From Cunninghamia lanceolata (Eukaryota; Streptophyta; Pinopsida; Cupressales; Cupressaceae): a stretch of DNA of 64,000 bases. Made by a program: the position numbers and the translations under genes. Positions 12,887-24,332 of this stretch are shown here, one piece after another (the stretch's first letter is position 1; the number at the start of each line of letters is the position of its first letter). The notes beneath the pieces are model-generated. The model made no database searches and was not told where the DNA came from. It saw only the letters and a list, made by a program, of their open reading frames with translations. The stretch spans positions 4,650,001 to 4,714,000 of the forward strand of contig BSBN01000047.1 in assembly GCA_027924645.1 (NCBI GenBank), written 5' to 3'.

Positions 12887-13398
12887 ATTTTTGTCCTCAA
12901 GTCTAGAAACAAGATCCCAAGTGTGATTCTTTTCAATTTACATTAATTCTTCTTTCATTGCCTTTACCCAGTTTTCATCTTTACAGGCTTCACTTACTGT
13001 TTTTGGTTCAATCTTTGAGATCAGACAAATCTCTTCTTGATCTTCAACAATTCTTCTTCTAGTTTGAACACCTTTATTTCTATCTCCTATAATTTGATCT
13101 TCAGGATGATTCATCCTTACATACCTAGGAGTTTTGGGAATTGTTTGAGCTTCTGTTTCTTGATCTTGTTCCTCAACTTCTGCACTATCCTCTTGAATTA
13201 TTGGATTTTTTGAATCAATCTGGATCTAGATATGAGTTTGCACTTGCCTTTCCTAACTTGGATTTTCATCTTGATCATCTAAATCATATCCGCAAGAGCT
13301 GAATGTCCTTCTTTGCTCTCATCAACTCTGACATTAGTACTTTCAACAATCTTTTTCAACCTCTTGTTAAAGCATCGGTATGCTTTGCTTTGAGTAGA

Positions 13399-14281
13399 TT
13401 AACCTAGAAAAATTCCTTCATCACTTCTTGCTTCAAACTTGCTTAGATCCTCATCTCTTTTGATATAGAATTTACTACCAAAAACTCTGAAGTATCTTAT
13501 AGTAGGAGGATGACCAAACCATAGTTCATAAGGTGTCTTACTAGAATTGCCTTTGATCTGCACCTGGTTAAGAGTGTAGACAATAGTACTCACAGCTTCT
13601 CTCTAATAAACTTGAGGAACATTTGTTTCCATCATCATGGTCCTGGCAGCTTCTTGAATGGTCCAGTTCTTTCTTTCCACAACTCCATTTTGTTGAGGAA
13701 TCCTAGGAATAGATAACTGTCTTTTAATTCCATGCTTTTCACAAAATGAATCAAACTCACCAAAGGTAAATTCTCCACCTATATCGGATCTCAGACACTT
13801 TATCTTCACACCAATCTCATTTTCCACCATAACTTTGAATACCTTGAATTTGTCAAGAGCTTCTAATTTTTTCTTTTAAGAAGGTTACCCACATCATCCG
13901 TGAGTAATCATCAATCAGCAACATAAAATATCTATCTCCTTGCATACTCCTAATTCTAGCAAGACCACATAGATCAGTATACAGAAGTTCCAACTGTTCA
14001 CTTGAATATTGTTCTTTACTTTTGAATGAAATTTTGTTCTATTTTCCCAATTGACATTCTCTACACATGTTATCAGGTTTCATAAGTTTTGGAAGATCTC
14101 TTACAACTTGAGTAGAACTTATCTTGACAATGTTATCAAAATTTACATGACACATCCTCCTATGCCATAACCAACTTTGATCTGATTGAGAAATCAAACA
14201 ACTTTTACCAGAACTACTTAAATGAAAGATGTTACCTCTAGTTTGAGTACCATATGCAATTTTAATTCTAGAGCTTTCCAA
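13399..14281 (-). pseudogene. COP2 integrase (broken)
   Basis: The pre-integrase zinc region (WLWHRRMCHVNF, then CRECQLGK) is followed by the integrase core. The three catalytic residues are visible: Asp in LLYTDLCGLA (13975-13973), Asp in CLRSDIGGEF (about 13785) and Glu in QQNGVVERKN (about 13677). A frameshift near 13860, beside an A-rich run, and another between 13399 and 12886 put this part in a different frame from RT. The variable linker to RT (12887-13398) is Ser/Glu-rich and broken. Confidence 0.93.
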
Positions 14282-14305
14282 GATTCTGCATTTTCCATCC
14301 TTGAA

Positions 14306-15643
14306 TCAGAGATCACAACCCTTGTCAACCAACTGTCCAACATTGAGAAGATTATGCTTTAGGCCTTCCACATATAGAACATCATTAGTGTTATTCTTAC
14401 CATCAAAAGACATGGATCCTCTGCCATGGATTCTACCAGCTGAGTTGTCTCCAAATTTTACAATTCTTCCTTCATATTTTTCAAATCTTACAAACTTACT
14501 TTTATCACCAGTCATATAATGAGAACATCCACTATCAATTACCCATTCATCCTTTTCAACAACCTGAGCAGCCAAGGCACTTTCCACATTTGTACAACTA
14601 GCAGATTCAGTAGACATCAGATCTTCTTCCTTGATAGCAATGAACACCCAATCATCTTTAGTCGAACCTCCATGATCAGATTCATCATCTGTGACTCCTT
14701 CTCCAACTTCTTGGACATAGTAACATTTTTTCTGACCTTTATATCTGTTAGGGTTTGGTTTTGAGAACCTCTCCTGACATCTTGAGGCAAAATGACCAAT
14801 CTTATTACAAGAAAAACATTTGAGCAGAAACTTTCCTTCATACTTACTGGATCCTCTTGGTATTCTTTTGGCAATAAGAGCTTCAAGATCTGTAGTTTCA
14901 ATTTCATCATCTTCAAGATCCTTCCTTGTCTTCACAAATCGATTTGATCTTCCTGAAGAACTTTCACCCGGATCATATCTTTGCTTTCCATACACACTGG
15001 CCTTAAATATAGATTCAGACTTAGGGAGAGAATCACCAAACTCACTCATTTCAAATGCTGAAAGCTTACCAACTAACTGATCCCTTTTGACAGTTGTTAC
15101 TATCCTGATTTCTTCAATGGTTGCAACTTTATGCTTGTATGCTACAGGTAAGGATTTGAGCACTTTGGCAACAATTTTATATTCTTCCAATACTCCACAT
15201 GCATTTCTGATACCGGTCACAAGTTCATTTACTTTCTACATGTAGGAAGTAATGTTTTCATCTTCCCTCATTACCAATCTTTCATATTTACCCTTCAGGC
15301 TTTGTAGCTTGGCACATTTAACATATTTGTCACCTTCATACATATTTTCCAACTTTTTCTAGATTTCATGGGTAGTTTTCAAATCTAGGACATTTGCCAA
15401 TTTTGTATCAGACAGGGCACTCAATAATGCTTCTTTGGCTCGAATATTGCATTCAGCTTCCCTGAGTTCATCTAGAGTAGTAGGGCCATTCTTCAGAATC
15501 TTATACTCATTCTTTGTTATCATCCAAAAGTCATTACCAATACATTCCAAATGACACTGCATGCATACCTTCCAAAGGGAGTAATTTGTTCCATCAAATC
15601 TCAGACTTTCCTTCTTATAAGTCAACATCTTGGATCTCCTCAA
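14306..15643 (-). pseudogene. COP2 gag and protease (broken)
   Basis: Gag begins near MLTYKKESLRFDGTNYSLW, the usual N-terminal Copia gag phrase. It carries a CCHC zinc knuckle CFSCNKIGHFASRC (14818-14777) for RNA binding. The protease active site is WVIDSGCSHYMTG, with Asp at 14536-14534. A stop near 15359 and another near 15235 interrupt it. The 914 bases from 15220 to 14306 remain open and include the zinc knuckle and protease. Confidence 0.94.
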
Positions 15644-15670
15644 GTGGTCAAGTTTCTTTTAGAGGATTTG

Positions 15671-15682
15671 GCTCTGATACCA
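15671..15682 (-). promoter_or_regulatory. COP2 primer binding site
   Basis: The minus strand reads TGGTATCAGAGC, complementary to the 3' end of plant initiator tRNA-Met, two bases after the 5' LTR. This fixes the orientation and the Copia class. Confidence 0.97.
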
Positions 15683-15684
15683 AT

Positions 15685-17054
15685 TGTTGGAATTCGACCA
15701 GACAACTAAGAGGGGGGTGAATCAGTTGTCCCACAAATTAACCTTTTCTTCCTTTTAAACTTCTTTCACAATTTACAAATTGATTAATGATGTAAATATT
15801 AAGCATGAAACAACATCACATAAGCATAAACATAATCAACACATTTGACACCAAGATTTTTGACATGGAAACCCGGTTAAGGGAAGAACCACGGTGGGTG
15901 TTAGCCCACAAGATTCGTACCCTGTTAAAAGTACTTAAAAAGAATGGGAAGGAACTTGCCTTTGGGCTCACTACCTAGAGCTCACTGCTCAAAAAGGAGG
16001 CTCACTACGTACAAGAAATTTAAGTTTAACACAGAAAGAATTAACTGAGAAATATCATCTACTTCATGCCTGGTTTAGTTTCATTGAATGCTCATAAAAC
16101 TTCTGTTCTGCTTCCAAACTCTTCTTCACTAAATTGTCACTCTATTCTACTTTTGCTCTTCTGCTCCTCCTCTTCTTTGCTCTGCTCCTGATCCTTTATT
16201 CAGATTTATTATTTTTTGCTCAAGGATGATTTTCAATGACTCTACTACACTCCTCTATATGCTTCATCAACCTTGGAATAAACATCAAGGTCGGCACACC
16301 AAACATCTTACTTAATGTGAATCACTAAGCTATCGGCCAAACATTGCTAAGACTTTAATCTTCTTTCAACAACATGCCACACTCTAGAGAATTTCTTCTG
16401 GAACATCCGCAATATGCTTGAATCATCTAGTCAGCCAGGACTAGGAAGAACAATAATATCAAGAAGGAAATCTTCTTTGACAAGCTCAGACTTCAATGCG
16501 GACCTCCAAGACAACAGTCACATGATCTAGAGACCTCCACAAGCACAATGAATTCAATAAAAACATCTGCACTCCTCCAAAACATCAGAATCACTTGCAT
16601 CTTCATTTGGAACCTCAAGAATACTATTTGTCATGACTGTCATCTTAGAAAGATTGCTTGTGGACCTCCAAACCATGAATCGCTTGAATGGATGATACAC
16701 ACTGACTTCCCAAACATGCCTCTAGATCCACAAATCATTATTTGACATATCCGGAAGGATCCAGACCACTTCTTTATCGCTTTGTCTCTTCTGAATATTG
16801 TAAAATTGGTTCTACTCAAATGGCCATAGTTTCTTCAAATCTTCATGTAAACCTGTCAAATCCTGACTGGAGCTACTTCACACAATCCTCTATACTGCCG
16901 TATGATCTGCATCCATTGATCTTTATTAATTTTCTCAATACCCTCAACATTCTAGTCTTCTAGTCAGGCAACAAGATAGGATATAGTTGACACCAATGGC
17001 AACAAGAACATGTTGACATCAATGACAACACCAATTAGGCACATATTTGAAACA
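15685..17054 (-). repeat. COP2 5' LTR
   Basis: This LTR is 1370 bp. It is 35 bp longer than its partner because of a local partial duplication around 15968-16013 (repeated GCTCACT and CTCACTAC phrases). Otherwise it pairs with 9806-11140. Confidence 0.96.
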
Positions 17055-17059
17055 TGATC

Positions 17060-18130
17060 TATTTGGAGTTGAATTGGGATTGAATTGCTGAACTTGGGAG
17101 CACTAAGTATACAATTCTATAACTTAGTGACTCCCCATGGTTCTTTCTCAAGACTATCTATATATGTGCATACTTTTTGAATACTGAATGAGAATGGAGA
17201 TCTAGACTACTACCTCATCGTAAATATTGCATAATCTTTATGGATAATATTTGGATATGTTATTATGAATTGTTGCGCTCCTTAGAGGTGCATTTCAATT
17301 GGTCCATGTTGTTATCTGATTCCTTTGAAGATTAGCATCTGTTGTGTGTAGTTGTGGAATGTCCTAGTGAAACATGGTTTGATTTCATCTCCTTTTCATG
17401 AAAGTATTGAATTTGCATGTGGATCAGTGGTAGAAACTCAATCATTTCAGTAAATTTACAACTTATTTATTTTTCATTTGAATTTCATGAATAATCACCA
17501 TAAGCTACAAATAATGACAGATGATAAGTAGATTCAGAGTAAATATGTTGAATTCTTGTAGATAATTGAACATCCTTAGCATATTTGAGCAAATAGCATG
17601 TCATGTTGAAAATATCATGCAAATATTAGAGAATAATGGTGAGGAACATTGAAATATATGCTCATAGGCACAATATTTGAAAGAATTTGAAGTGCAGAAG
17701 AAAATATTAGTTCAGATAGGTATAATATCAAAAGAACTAATTGAATCTAGAAATATATCCAAAATTAGTCTAAATTAGAGATAAATTCCATTGAATTACT
17801 CAAAGTTAGGATCAGATTAATGTCTATTTGCTTAAATCCTGACTTAACAGAGTAAGATTTGATAGAATTGTTAAAGATTTGTGCAGAACATGCATAATGG
17901 ATAGGATATTTGGCAAAATACTGTAGAACTTTGCAAGAATTACTAAAGTATGTAAGGTCCTAAAATGATTAATAAGAACACAAATCAACCTCTGAGTAAC
18001 ATTAGATGGTCATGACCTGACCCACGGAGACATGGGATCATAAAATCATCCTAAATTTATCATATCTTTCAAGATGATAAAGGTTTGTTGTGTAAACTTT
18101 TATTTGTGTTAATGAGACTAACAATCATCA
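17060..18130. other. Continuation of LTR H and unassigned sequence
   Basis: After the second TGATC the sequence resumes from 9805 as LTR H. I found no end to this LTR and no gene. The stretch is AT-rich and ends where recognisable F reverse transcriptase starts. Confidence 0.5.
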
Positions 18131-18142
18131 TCAACAATGGTC

Positions 18143-18972
18143 TATCAAAATGATGTGATGACCTATTCTAGGGATAGAGGTGACCATTGCAAACACTTGG
18201 AGTTGATTTTCTAGCAATGTTTAGATTATGGAATTTCCTTAAATTCCAAGAAGTGTACATTTAGTGTTGAGGAAGGTAAGCTTTTAGGTCATATTGTGTC
18301 CAAGGATGGTGTGAGGATTGATCTAGAAAGAGTCAAAGAAATTGACCTTATTCTTTAACCCAAAATAGTTGAAGTAGTGAAATCCTTCTTTGGACAAATA
18401 AATCTTGTGAGGAGGTTTGTTCCTAACTTTGTTGAAAAGATAAAGGTAATCTCCAAGGTATTAAGAAAGGATAGTCAACTAACTAGGATAAGTTTGGATA
18501 AGAAATCAATTGACTCCATGGATATTAAGGATGTACTGAAGAAGGCACCAATATTGGTTAGTCTTGATTATTTCAAGCCTTTTCAACTATTTTCTTTTGC
18601 TTCTTTCTACACCATTGCTACAGTGCTACTTCAAAAAAATGCTAATGGATATGACCAGCCTATTGCATTCTTTAGCAAATCATTGTAGAATGTTTAGTTA
18701 AATTACTCCATCATGGAAAATATGCATATGCTCTTGTCAAGGCTATCAAGAACTTTAGGACTTATCTCATTGGATCTAAAATCGTTGTGTATGTACATCA
18801 TATAGCTGTGAGGGACATCTTTTCTCAGCAAGAAACTTTTGGAAAGAGATGTAGGTGGATCAATAAGATCCAGGAATATGATATGGAGGTACAAACTACA
18901 AGGCTAGTTAGAGGTAAAGGCCTTACCAAGATAATGGAAGACACCAACTTGGATGTAGCAGAGGTATGTTAG
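18143..18972 (+). pseudogene. F: Gypsy reverse transcriptase tail and RNase H (broken)
   Basis: The fragment starts at the RT catalytic box, which reads YQND (18143-18154) instead of YxDD, so the first Asp is lost. It continues with HCKHLELIF, the SLNSKKCTFSVEEGKLLGH segment and SKDGVRIDLERVKEI. The connection follows (FFGQINLVRRFVPNF), then the RNase H phrases PILVSLDYFKPFQLF and QPIAFFSKSL. In-frame stops fall near 18221 and 18357, and the RNase H is frame-shifted near 18690. The N-terminal RT, protease and gag are missing. The phrase RLVRGKGL resembles the same position in element E, so F and E are relatives. Confidence 0.88.
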
Positions 18973-19354
18973 GTAACTTCCAGTCTAACACTTCCTCCTT
19001 GCTCTTTGAAAGATGATCCTTGGTATAAAGATGTAGTTTTCTATTTGGAAAAATTAAGTTTCCCTCTAGGATTGGATAATCATCAAAAGAGAACCTTGAA
19101 GTTGGTAGACTAGAAGTATGTGTTTATGCAGGGCTAACTTATGTGGAGAAACCTTGATGGATTGCTTCTAAAATGTTAGATCACGAGAAATCTATCAAGG
19201 TCATGAATTAATGTCATCAAGGGTTATGTAGAGGGAATTTCATGTCAAAGATCACTGCTCACAAAGTAATTACAACAGGATATTACTAGCCTTCAATGTT
19301 TAAGTGGCCAAATTTGTTAGAAAATGTGATCCATGAAAGAGGTTTACAAGCAAG

Positions 19355-19868
19355 ATGAATTTTGTAGGTACACTTCACCTCACATCCATTTCAGTTGAGG
19401 CTCCATTTCAACAATGGGGTCTAGATTTTATTGGAGAGATTGTGGAAAAATCTAGTAATGGATACAAATGGATCCTTGTAGCCATTGATTATTTCACCAA
19501 ATTGGTGGAAGCAATACCTACTAGAAATGTAACATCTAAGGTAGTGATTAATTTCCCAATGAACAATATCATCACAAGGTTTGGTTTTCGTATGAGGATT
19601 ATTGCTAACAATGCAATGTGTTTTATATCCCATGATCTCCTTGACACATGCTAAGTATGGGATAGCTTTAACATATTCTTCTCCCTATCACCCACAGGGA
19701 AATGGTGAGGATGAATCTAGTAACAAGAGTATCATGAATATCATCAAGAATATAGTTGAACCAAAAAAGAAGAGGTGAGATGATAAACCCAAGATTGTTG
19801 TTTGGGCTAATAGAGTAACTTTCAAGAAGGCTATTGGGAGGAGCCCCTTTGAGTTGGTTTATGAAATA
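19355..19868 (+). pseudogene. F: Gypsy integrase core, interrupted by the nest
   Basis: The core has WGLDFIGEIVEKSSNGYKW with the first catalytic Asp, and DYFTKLVEAIP. The second catalytic Asp is replaced by Asn (IIANNAMCF, codon 19607-19609). After a frameshift near 19650 it continues with SPYHPQGNGEDESSNKS, where the catalytic Glu is kept, and ends in GRSPFELVYEI. The next codons of this protein are found at 49698. The zinc-finger part before 19355 is too decayed to define. Confidence 0.9.
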
Positions 19869-19873
19869 TGTTG

Positions 19874-21585
19874 GCATTGTTAAAAAAATTTAGGGTTTTA
19901 GGATGTGTCTCACAAGGTTTTGGTCCTTCTAAGTTTAAACCTTAACCCCCTTGAGTTTGGTATGCGTATTGATGTTATATTTTCATGTTGACCATTTCAA
20001 CCCATTCTTGAGTCCTTAAGTTGCATCTTGGTGTCACCTTGGTCATTCATTTATCAGCCCCTTTATCCTAGCAATCGGTTGAAACTTGTGGGAAGCGTGC
20101 ATTAATTTTATATTATTTCCTTTCCATGCTTTTGTTTTGTGGCCCCAACAACCATCCCGATCAGTACGTACATGGTGCATTTCTATTGTGCTGCATTGAT
20201 CCTTTGCATCGTACCTTTTATGTCTATGCGACTATCAAATTCGTGGCCCTATGATATGTAGCCATGTGGATCCCAAGGATCATTTCCATGCCATCTAATG
20301 TATTTTTTGTGGGACCATGTCTGTGCTTATGTTTCGGTGTTTCATTAGCATCATGTTGGTCTTTTGTAATGCGATTTCTAAAGGTTCCTATTTGACTAAA
20401 CTACAGGTGCACACTTTTTTAATGCGTGTCACTATTGGAGATTTGTTTTCCCCAAGTTCATTTGTCATGTAAATTTTAGAAGGCATCACAATCTCTTGAA
20501 GGGGATTGAGATTTTATTTGTGTGTATGCATTGTACTAACAATTGGCATTCCAGATTGCTTTCGTAATCGGTCCACCAGTCTAGATGCTTAGCTCTAATT
20601 GGATCACATTTATTATTTGAATCACAATATGTGAAAGCACCTGAAGTATGAAACCATGGTGGTGCACCCTATTGCCACCTGTCATCGATCGCATGACAAT
20701 GGGACACTATGTTTTTTCCATCCCAGAGGGATCTGAAACAATGTGGGCCCCCTAGGACTCATTTACAAGTGACAAATGGGAGTCTCTCATTTGCACCAAG
20801 GATGGTCTTTGCATCACAATTCCACTTGATGAAATTTAAGTGAGTTTGTGACTATGCACTAGTCGTCAATTGATTTTATTCCTGATAGGATCTACATCTA
20901 ATGTTCAAACTCAGGCAACGACTAGTAAAAAGGGTATATAGATTTCACTCGCTCAAGATTTTATTGCAGAAATGATAGTTTTCTTCCACGCGAGCCCTTC
21001 TCAATGAAATCTTTGTCTTCCATGATAATTTGATGTAATATCAAAGGATAGAATTAACTTCTTTAGGTCTCTCAAAAAGTATTTCCTATCGCAAATTTAT
21101 ACTAATAATGGCATCAAATGTGAGCGTAGGATTTGGTGGCATAGTCCATGTATCCAATCAAATAAAACAGGATTGTTCATCTATGATGTAGTGCAGAAAT
21201 TGATAGATTACTAAATTTGGTATTAGGCTCAAATAGTTTCATTAAGGAAACTAAAATATTAATGGATGCCAGATCTTTATCTTGTATGCAAAGGATTGAT
21301 AAATCTTTGAAGTACAGCTGGCCAGTAGGGGGAGAATATAATGGATGGGTGTAGAAATATGTGATATTATCACTAACTATGATGTCAACAAAATAAATGA
21401 AACTTATTTAGAAGTGATCCACAGATTAGTTGATATGTATTGGTACTTTGATGACACATTTTATAATAAACCCCATTTCTAGAAATGTAGTGTGGGTTGT
21501 TTCTTATGCCTCGTATATTTGTTATTCATTTTTGGCTATATAAGGATGAGGTGTTGTATAATGCAACACTTGTCATTCTCAAATC
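19874..21585. other. X: unassigned 1.7 kb segment between F and the G LTR
   Basis: TGTTG occurs at 19869-19873 and at 21586-21590. The second copy is the start of the G LTR. The simplest reading is that X inserted five bases into G and duplicated TGTTG. X has no long reading frame, no terminal inverted repeats and no LTR pair. A purine-rich GTAGGGGGAGAATA near 21327 and a TATATAAG at 21537-21544 hint at LTR-element ends inside it. It could also be a remnant of a separate element. Confidence 0.45.
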
Positions 21586-21780
21586 TGTTGAAGTAGTGCC
21601 ATGTCATTTTGCAAATGTAACATCAAAAAATGTCCCCTTGGGGGCTTTTCTCTCTTAAGGTTTAGCTCTTGGGTCTTTTGCATGCATTTAGGACATCTCA
21701 GTTCATAATTTGGCATCCCGATGGAATAATCCCTAGGTAACATGACAAATGGGACCTCGAAGGACCCCTTGAGTTGTACC

Positions 21781-21844
21781 CTGCCCAAAATAGGGGGGGA
21801 GGACTTGGGCACCCGCACCCTAGTCCTGCCCTATTTTGGGGCAG
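21781..21844 (+). repeat. Hairpin in the O LTR
   Basis: CTGCCCAAAATAGGG (21781-21795) is followed, after a G/C-rich loop, by its near-complement CCCTATTTTGGGGCAG (21829-21844). The same structure is in the other LTR at 42356-42370 and 42403-42418. It lies about 100 bp before the TATA box. Confidence 0.7.
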
Positions 21845-21944
21845 TCCTAATTTCTGGGTGTCAGTTTATGACTATTATTTGGGTCCTTTGCGAATACGGT
21901 AAGTCTGAATTACGAAAATCTTGGTGGGAGTGCTTGTAGTTGCA

Positions 21945-21952
21945 TATAAAAG
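21945..21952 (+). promoter_or_regulatory. O LTR TATA box
   Basis: TATAAAAG here and TATAAAAT at 42519-42526 in the partner LTR sit about 330 bp into each LTR, a plausible promoter position. Confidence 0.6.
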
Positions 21953-22874
21953 CATGTTTAGGCATTCATTTGTAAACTAGATTTCAACTAGATGATTACT
22001 AGCAAGTTATTGTGTTCTCAAGGTGATTCAAGGCTTTCATTGTGTTGCAAGAGCAGAATTTTGTGGTTTGTGTATTTGTATTTGTAGATTTGAGCATCAA
22101 TTTCCTCATGGAATGAAGAGCATCTTCCTCCCATGAGAGATTCACTACAAGGTGACATTATATTGTGTTTTCATCATCATTTCCTTTGGTTTTTGCCTCT
22201 GCCTCACAAGGGCATGCACTTTCTATCTGACAACAATGTTTGGAGACTTAAGTGTCCTCCGGGGCTTGACTAAGGCAAGCCTCTAAACACCACAACCCCC
22301 TCCCAATGTCTTGTGATTGCAGGTTACAGGTGTCGCATTTGGGAAAAGTGAAGTTGCAGGAAGGATTGGCAGACATCAAGGATTCAGGATCCAAAGACAA
22401 GTAGGACACCAGAGCATTTCCAAGACTTGGGCGCTCGCACTAGTGTCCTTCGCAGACAAATTTTTGGAAACATAAGTTACAGGGCAGATCAGTGTTGGAA
22501 GGAGGTCAGGATCCTGCAAAGAAATTGGTACCTTGGACTAGGGCACCCGCACCAGTATCCCCAACTGTTCCACCTCGAAACTCCAAAAATAGGTACTCTA
22601 TGATTTTCTATTTTACTTCCATTTGCAAGAGCTTTTTTCGTTATTCATCAGTTTATTGTCGTATTTGTATAATTAGGGTTTTAATGGTCAATTAAGCATA
22701 AGGGAAGAGAAATTGATAACTAAATTCCCTAATCCAAGTTTCCCTACATCTCACAGTGATCTAGGGTATGATAGTGAATTGCCACTTGACCCTAGATCCT
22801 TGAATGTAAAGTGGAAAGGAGGATTTAAACATCAAAACACTAAAACATTAACAAATCCAATTTTCCACTAAACA

Positions 22875-24330
22875 TTTTGGTGAACCCATGTTTTTGGACT
22901 TAAATTACAACTTTCTAAGTGTGTGTCTTTAGATTTGGATTTATTTTATTCATTCATATAGTCATTCATTTTGATGCATTAAGAAAAATTCAAAAAAAAT
23001 TAAAAATTTTGAAAAATCCAAAAAATTGCATTCTTTGGCTTACTAAATTGCATCAATTCTTTCTAAATTTTCCTAATTCATGATTTTTGCATTAGATCTA
23101 ATATAAACTACAGAAAAATAAAAAAATTCAAAAATTGGCATTGCATTTTCATCATTAATTTGCTAGGCTTTTGTAGAAATTTTGACAATTTTCATATAAC
23201 CTAGTAATTCCAAAATCTAGGGTTAGTAGGTAAAATCTTCTTTCAGATTTTTCTACTAATTTTAGAGACACATTAAAATTATAATTTGTCTGTAGTCTTG
23301 CATTTTAGTGTAAATTTGCATTTAGATTCAAAATATTTGCATTTTTGCATAGAAAATTTCAACAAAAAACTAGCAATTTTTCATGCATTTTCATTAGATT
23401 TGCATTGGCATTTTGCATATTAGAGCTTGAAAATAATTTTAAGATCTGAGAATAATTCATTTTCATCATAAATTAGACTTCAAAACATTCACATAGCATT
23501 TTGTCCCAAGATCTCAAACCTAGGGTTTCAAAAACAACGATTTTTATTAAATTTGGCCTTATCGACTCTATAAACTTGCACCATAGGCATGTTGTGAAGA
23601 GTATTTTTGCATTAATTGGCTTTTATTAGGGTAATAATTTTCTTCCCCTCCTAAAAATCTTCACAACACCCTTTTATCGGGCTCTTGTAGTGAAAAATTG
23701 GTGAAAAACTACACATTTTGGCTATTTTTGCCCTAGGGTTTGACCTAGTTTGTACTCCAAGCATGTTGTTATCAATTTTATGGATTGAGGTGACTGATAT
23801 CATTGATATTATTTTCTTTAACTCCTGATATTCATTAAAACACCTCCTTTTCTAGGTCTTGGAATTGAAAAACCATGAAAAATTGCATATTTTGCTATAT
23901 TTTCACTAGGGTTTTACCTTAAGTGGCACAAAAAGCATCTTGTGTTGGGTATTTTGAAACTAAGTGGATTTTATTACTGATATTATTTTCTTTCCATCAT
24001 CATTTTCCTCACAACACCCTTTGTTGTGCTCTCTTGCATTGAGTTTTGGTGAAAAAAGTGCCTATTTTGACATATTTTCACTATATTTGACTTGGCATTA
24101 TCTTGGATTTGCATCAAGAGTGTGTTGAGAAGGATCATATTGCTGTTTTGGACTGATATCAAACATATAATTTTCTTCCCTTGGTCAAAATCCTCACAAC
24201 ATTCTTTATTTCATTCATTTGCATTGAAAAGAGTACAAAAAACCAAGCATTTTGGTCGTCAGTCATATCCTTCTCCTAGGATTTGTTCTCTTAGTTTATG
24301 CATTGTGTGTTGTATGATTTTGAATAAGAT
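22875..24330 (+). other. O leader with about four 175 bp tandem units
   Basis: This is an untranslated leader between the primer site and gag. The phrase CACAACACCC recurs near 23662, 23836 (diverged), 24010 and 24195, giving a period of 174-185 bp. Each unit also holds a GCATTTTG-like phrase and a stretch ending in TAGGGTTT. No reading frame is supported. Confidence 0.7.
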
Positions 24331-24332
24331 TT

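Larger units (their letters stand above)
9806..17054 (-). mobile_element. COP2: complete Ty1/Copia element (7.25 kb), frame-damaged
   Basis: LTRs at 9806-11140 and 15685-17054 begin TGTTG and end in CA. The perfect 5 bp duplication TGATC flanks the element at 9801-9805 and 17055-17059. The minus strand carries, in order, the tRNA-iMet primer site, gag, protease, integrase, RT, RNase H and the polypurine tract, which is the Copia order. Frame breaks make it non-coding today. A solo LTR of the same family is at 4681-6021. Confidence 0.97.
21616..22874 (+). repeat. O 5' LTR
   Basis: This pairs with 42191-43448. It is followed by TTTTGGTGAACCCATG, in which TGGTGAACCC (from 22878) is the likely primer site. 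The tRNA was not identified. Confidence 0.93.
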
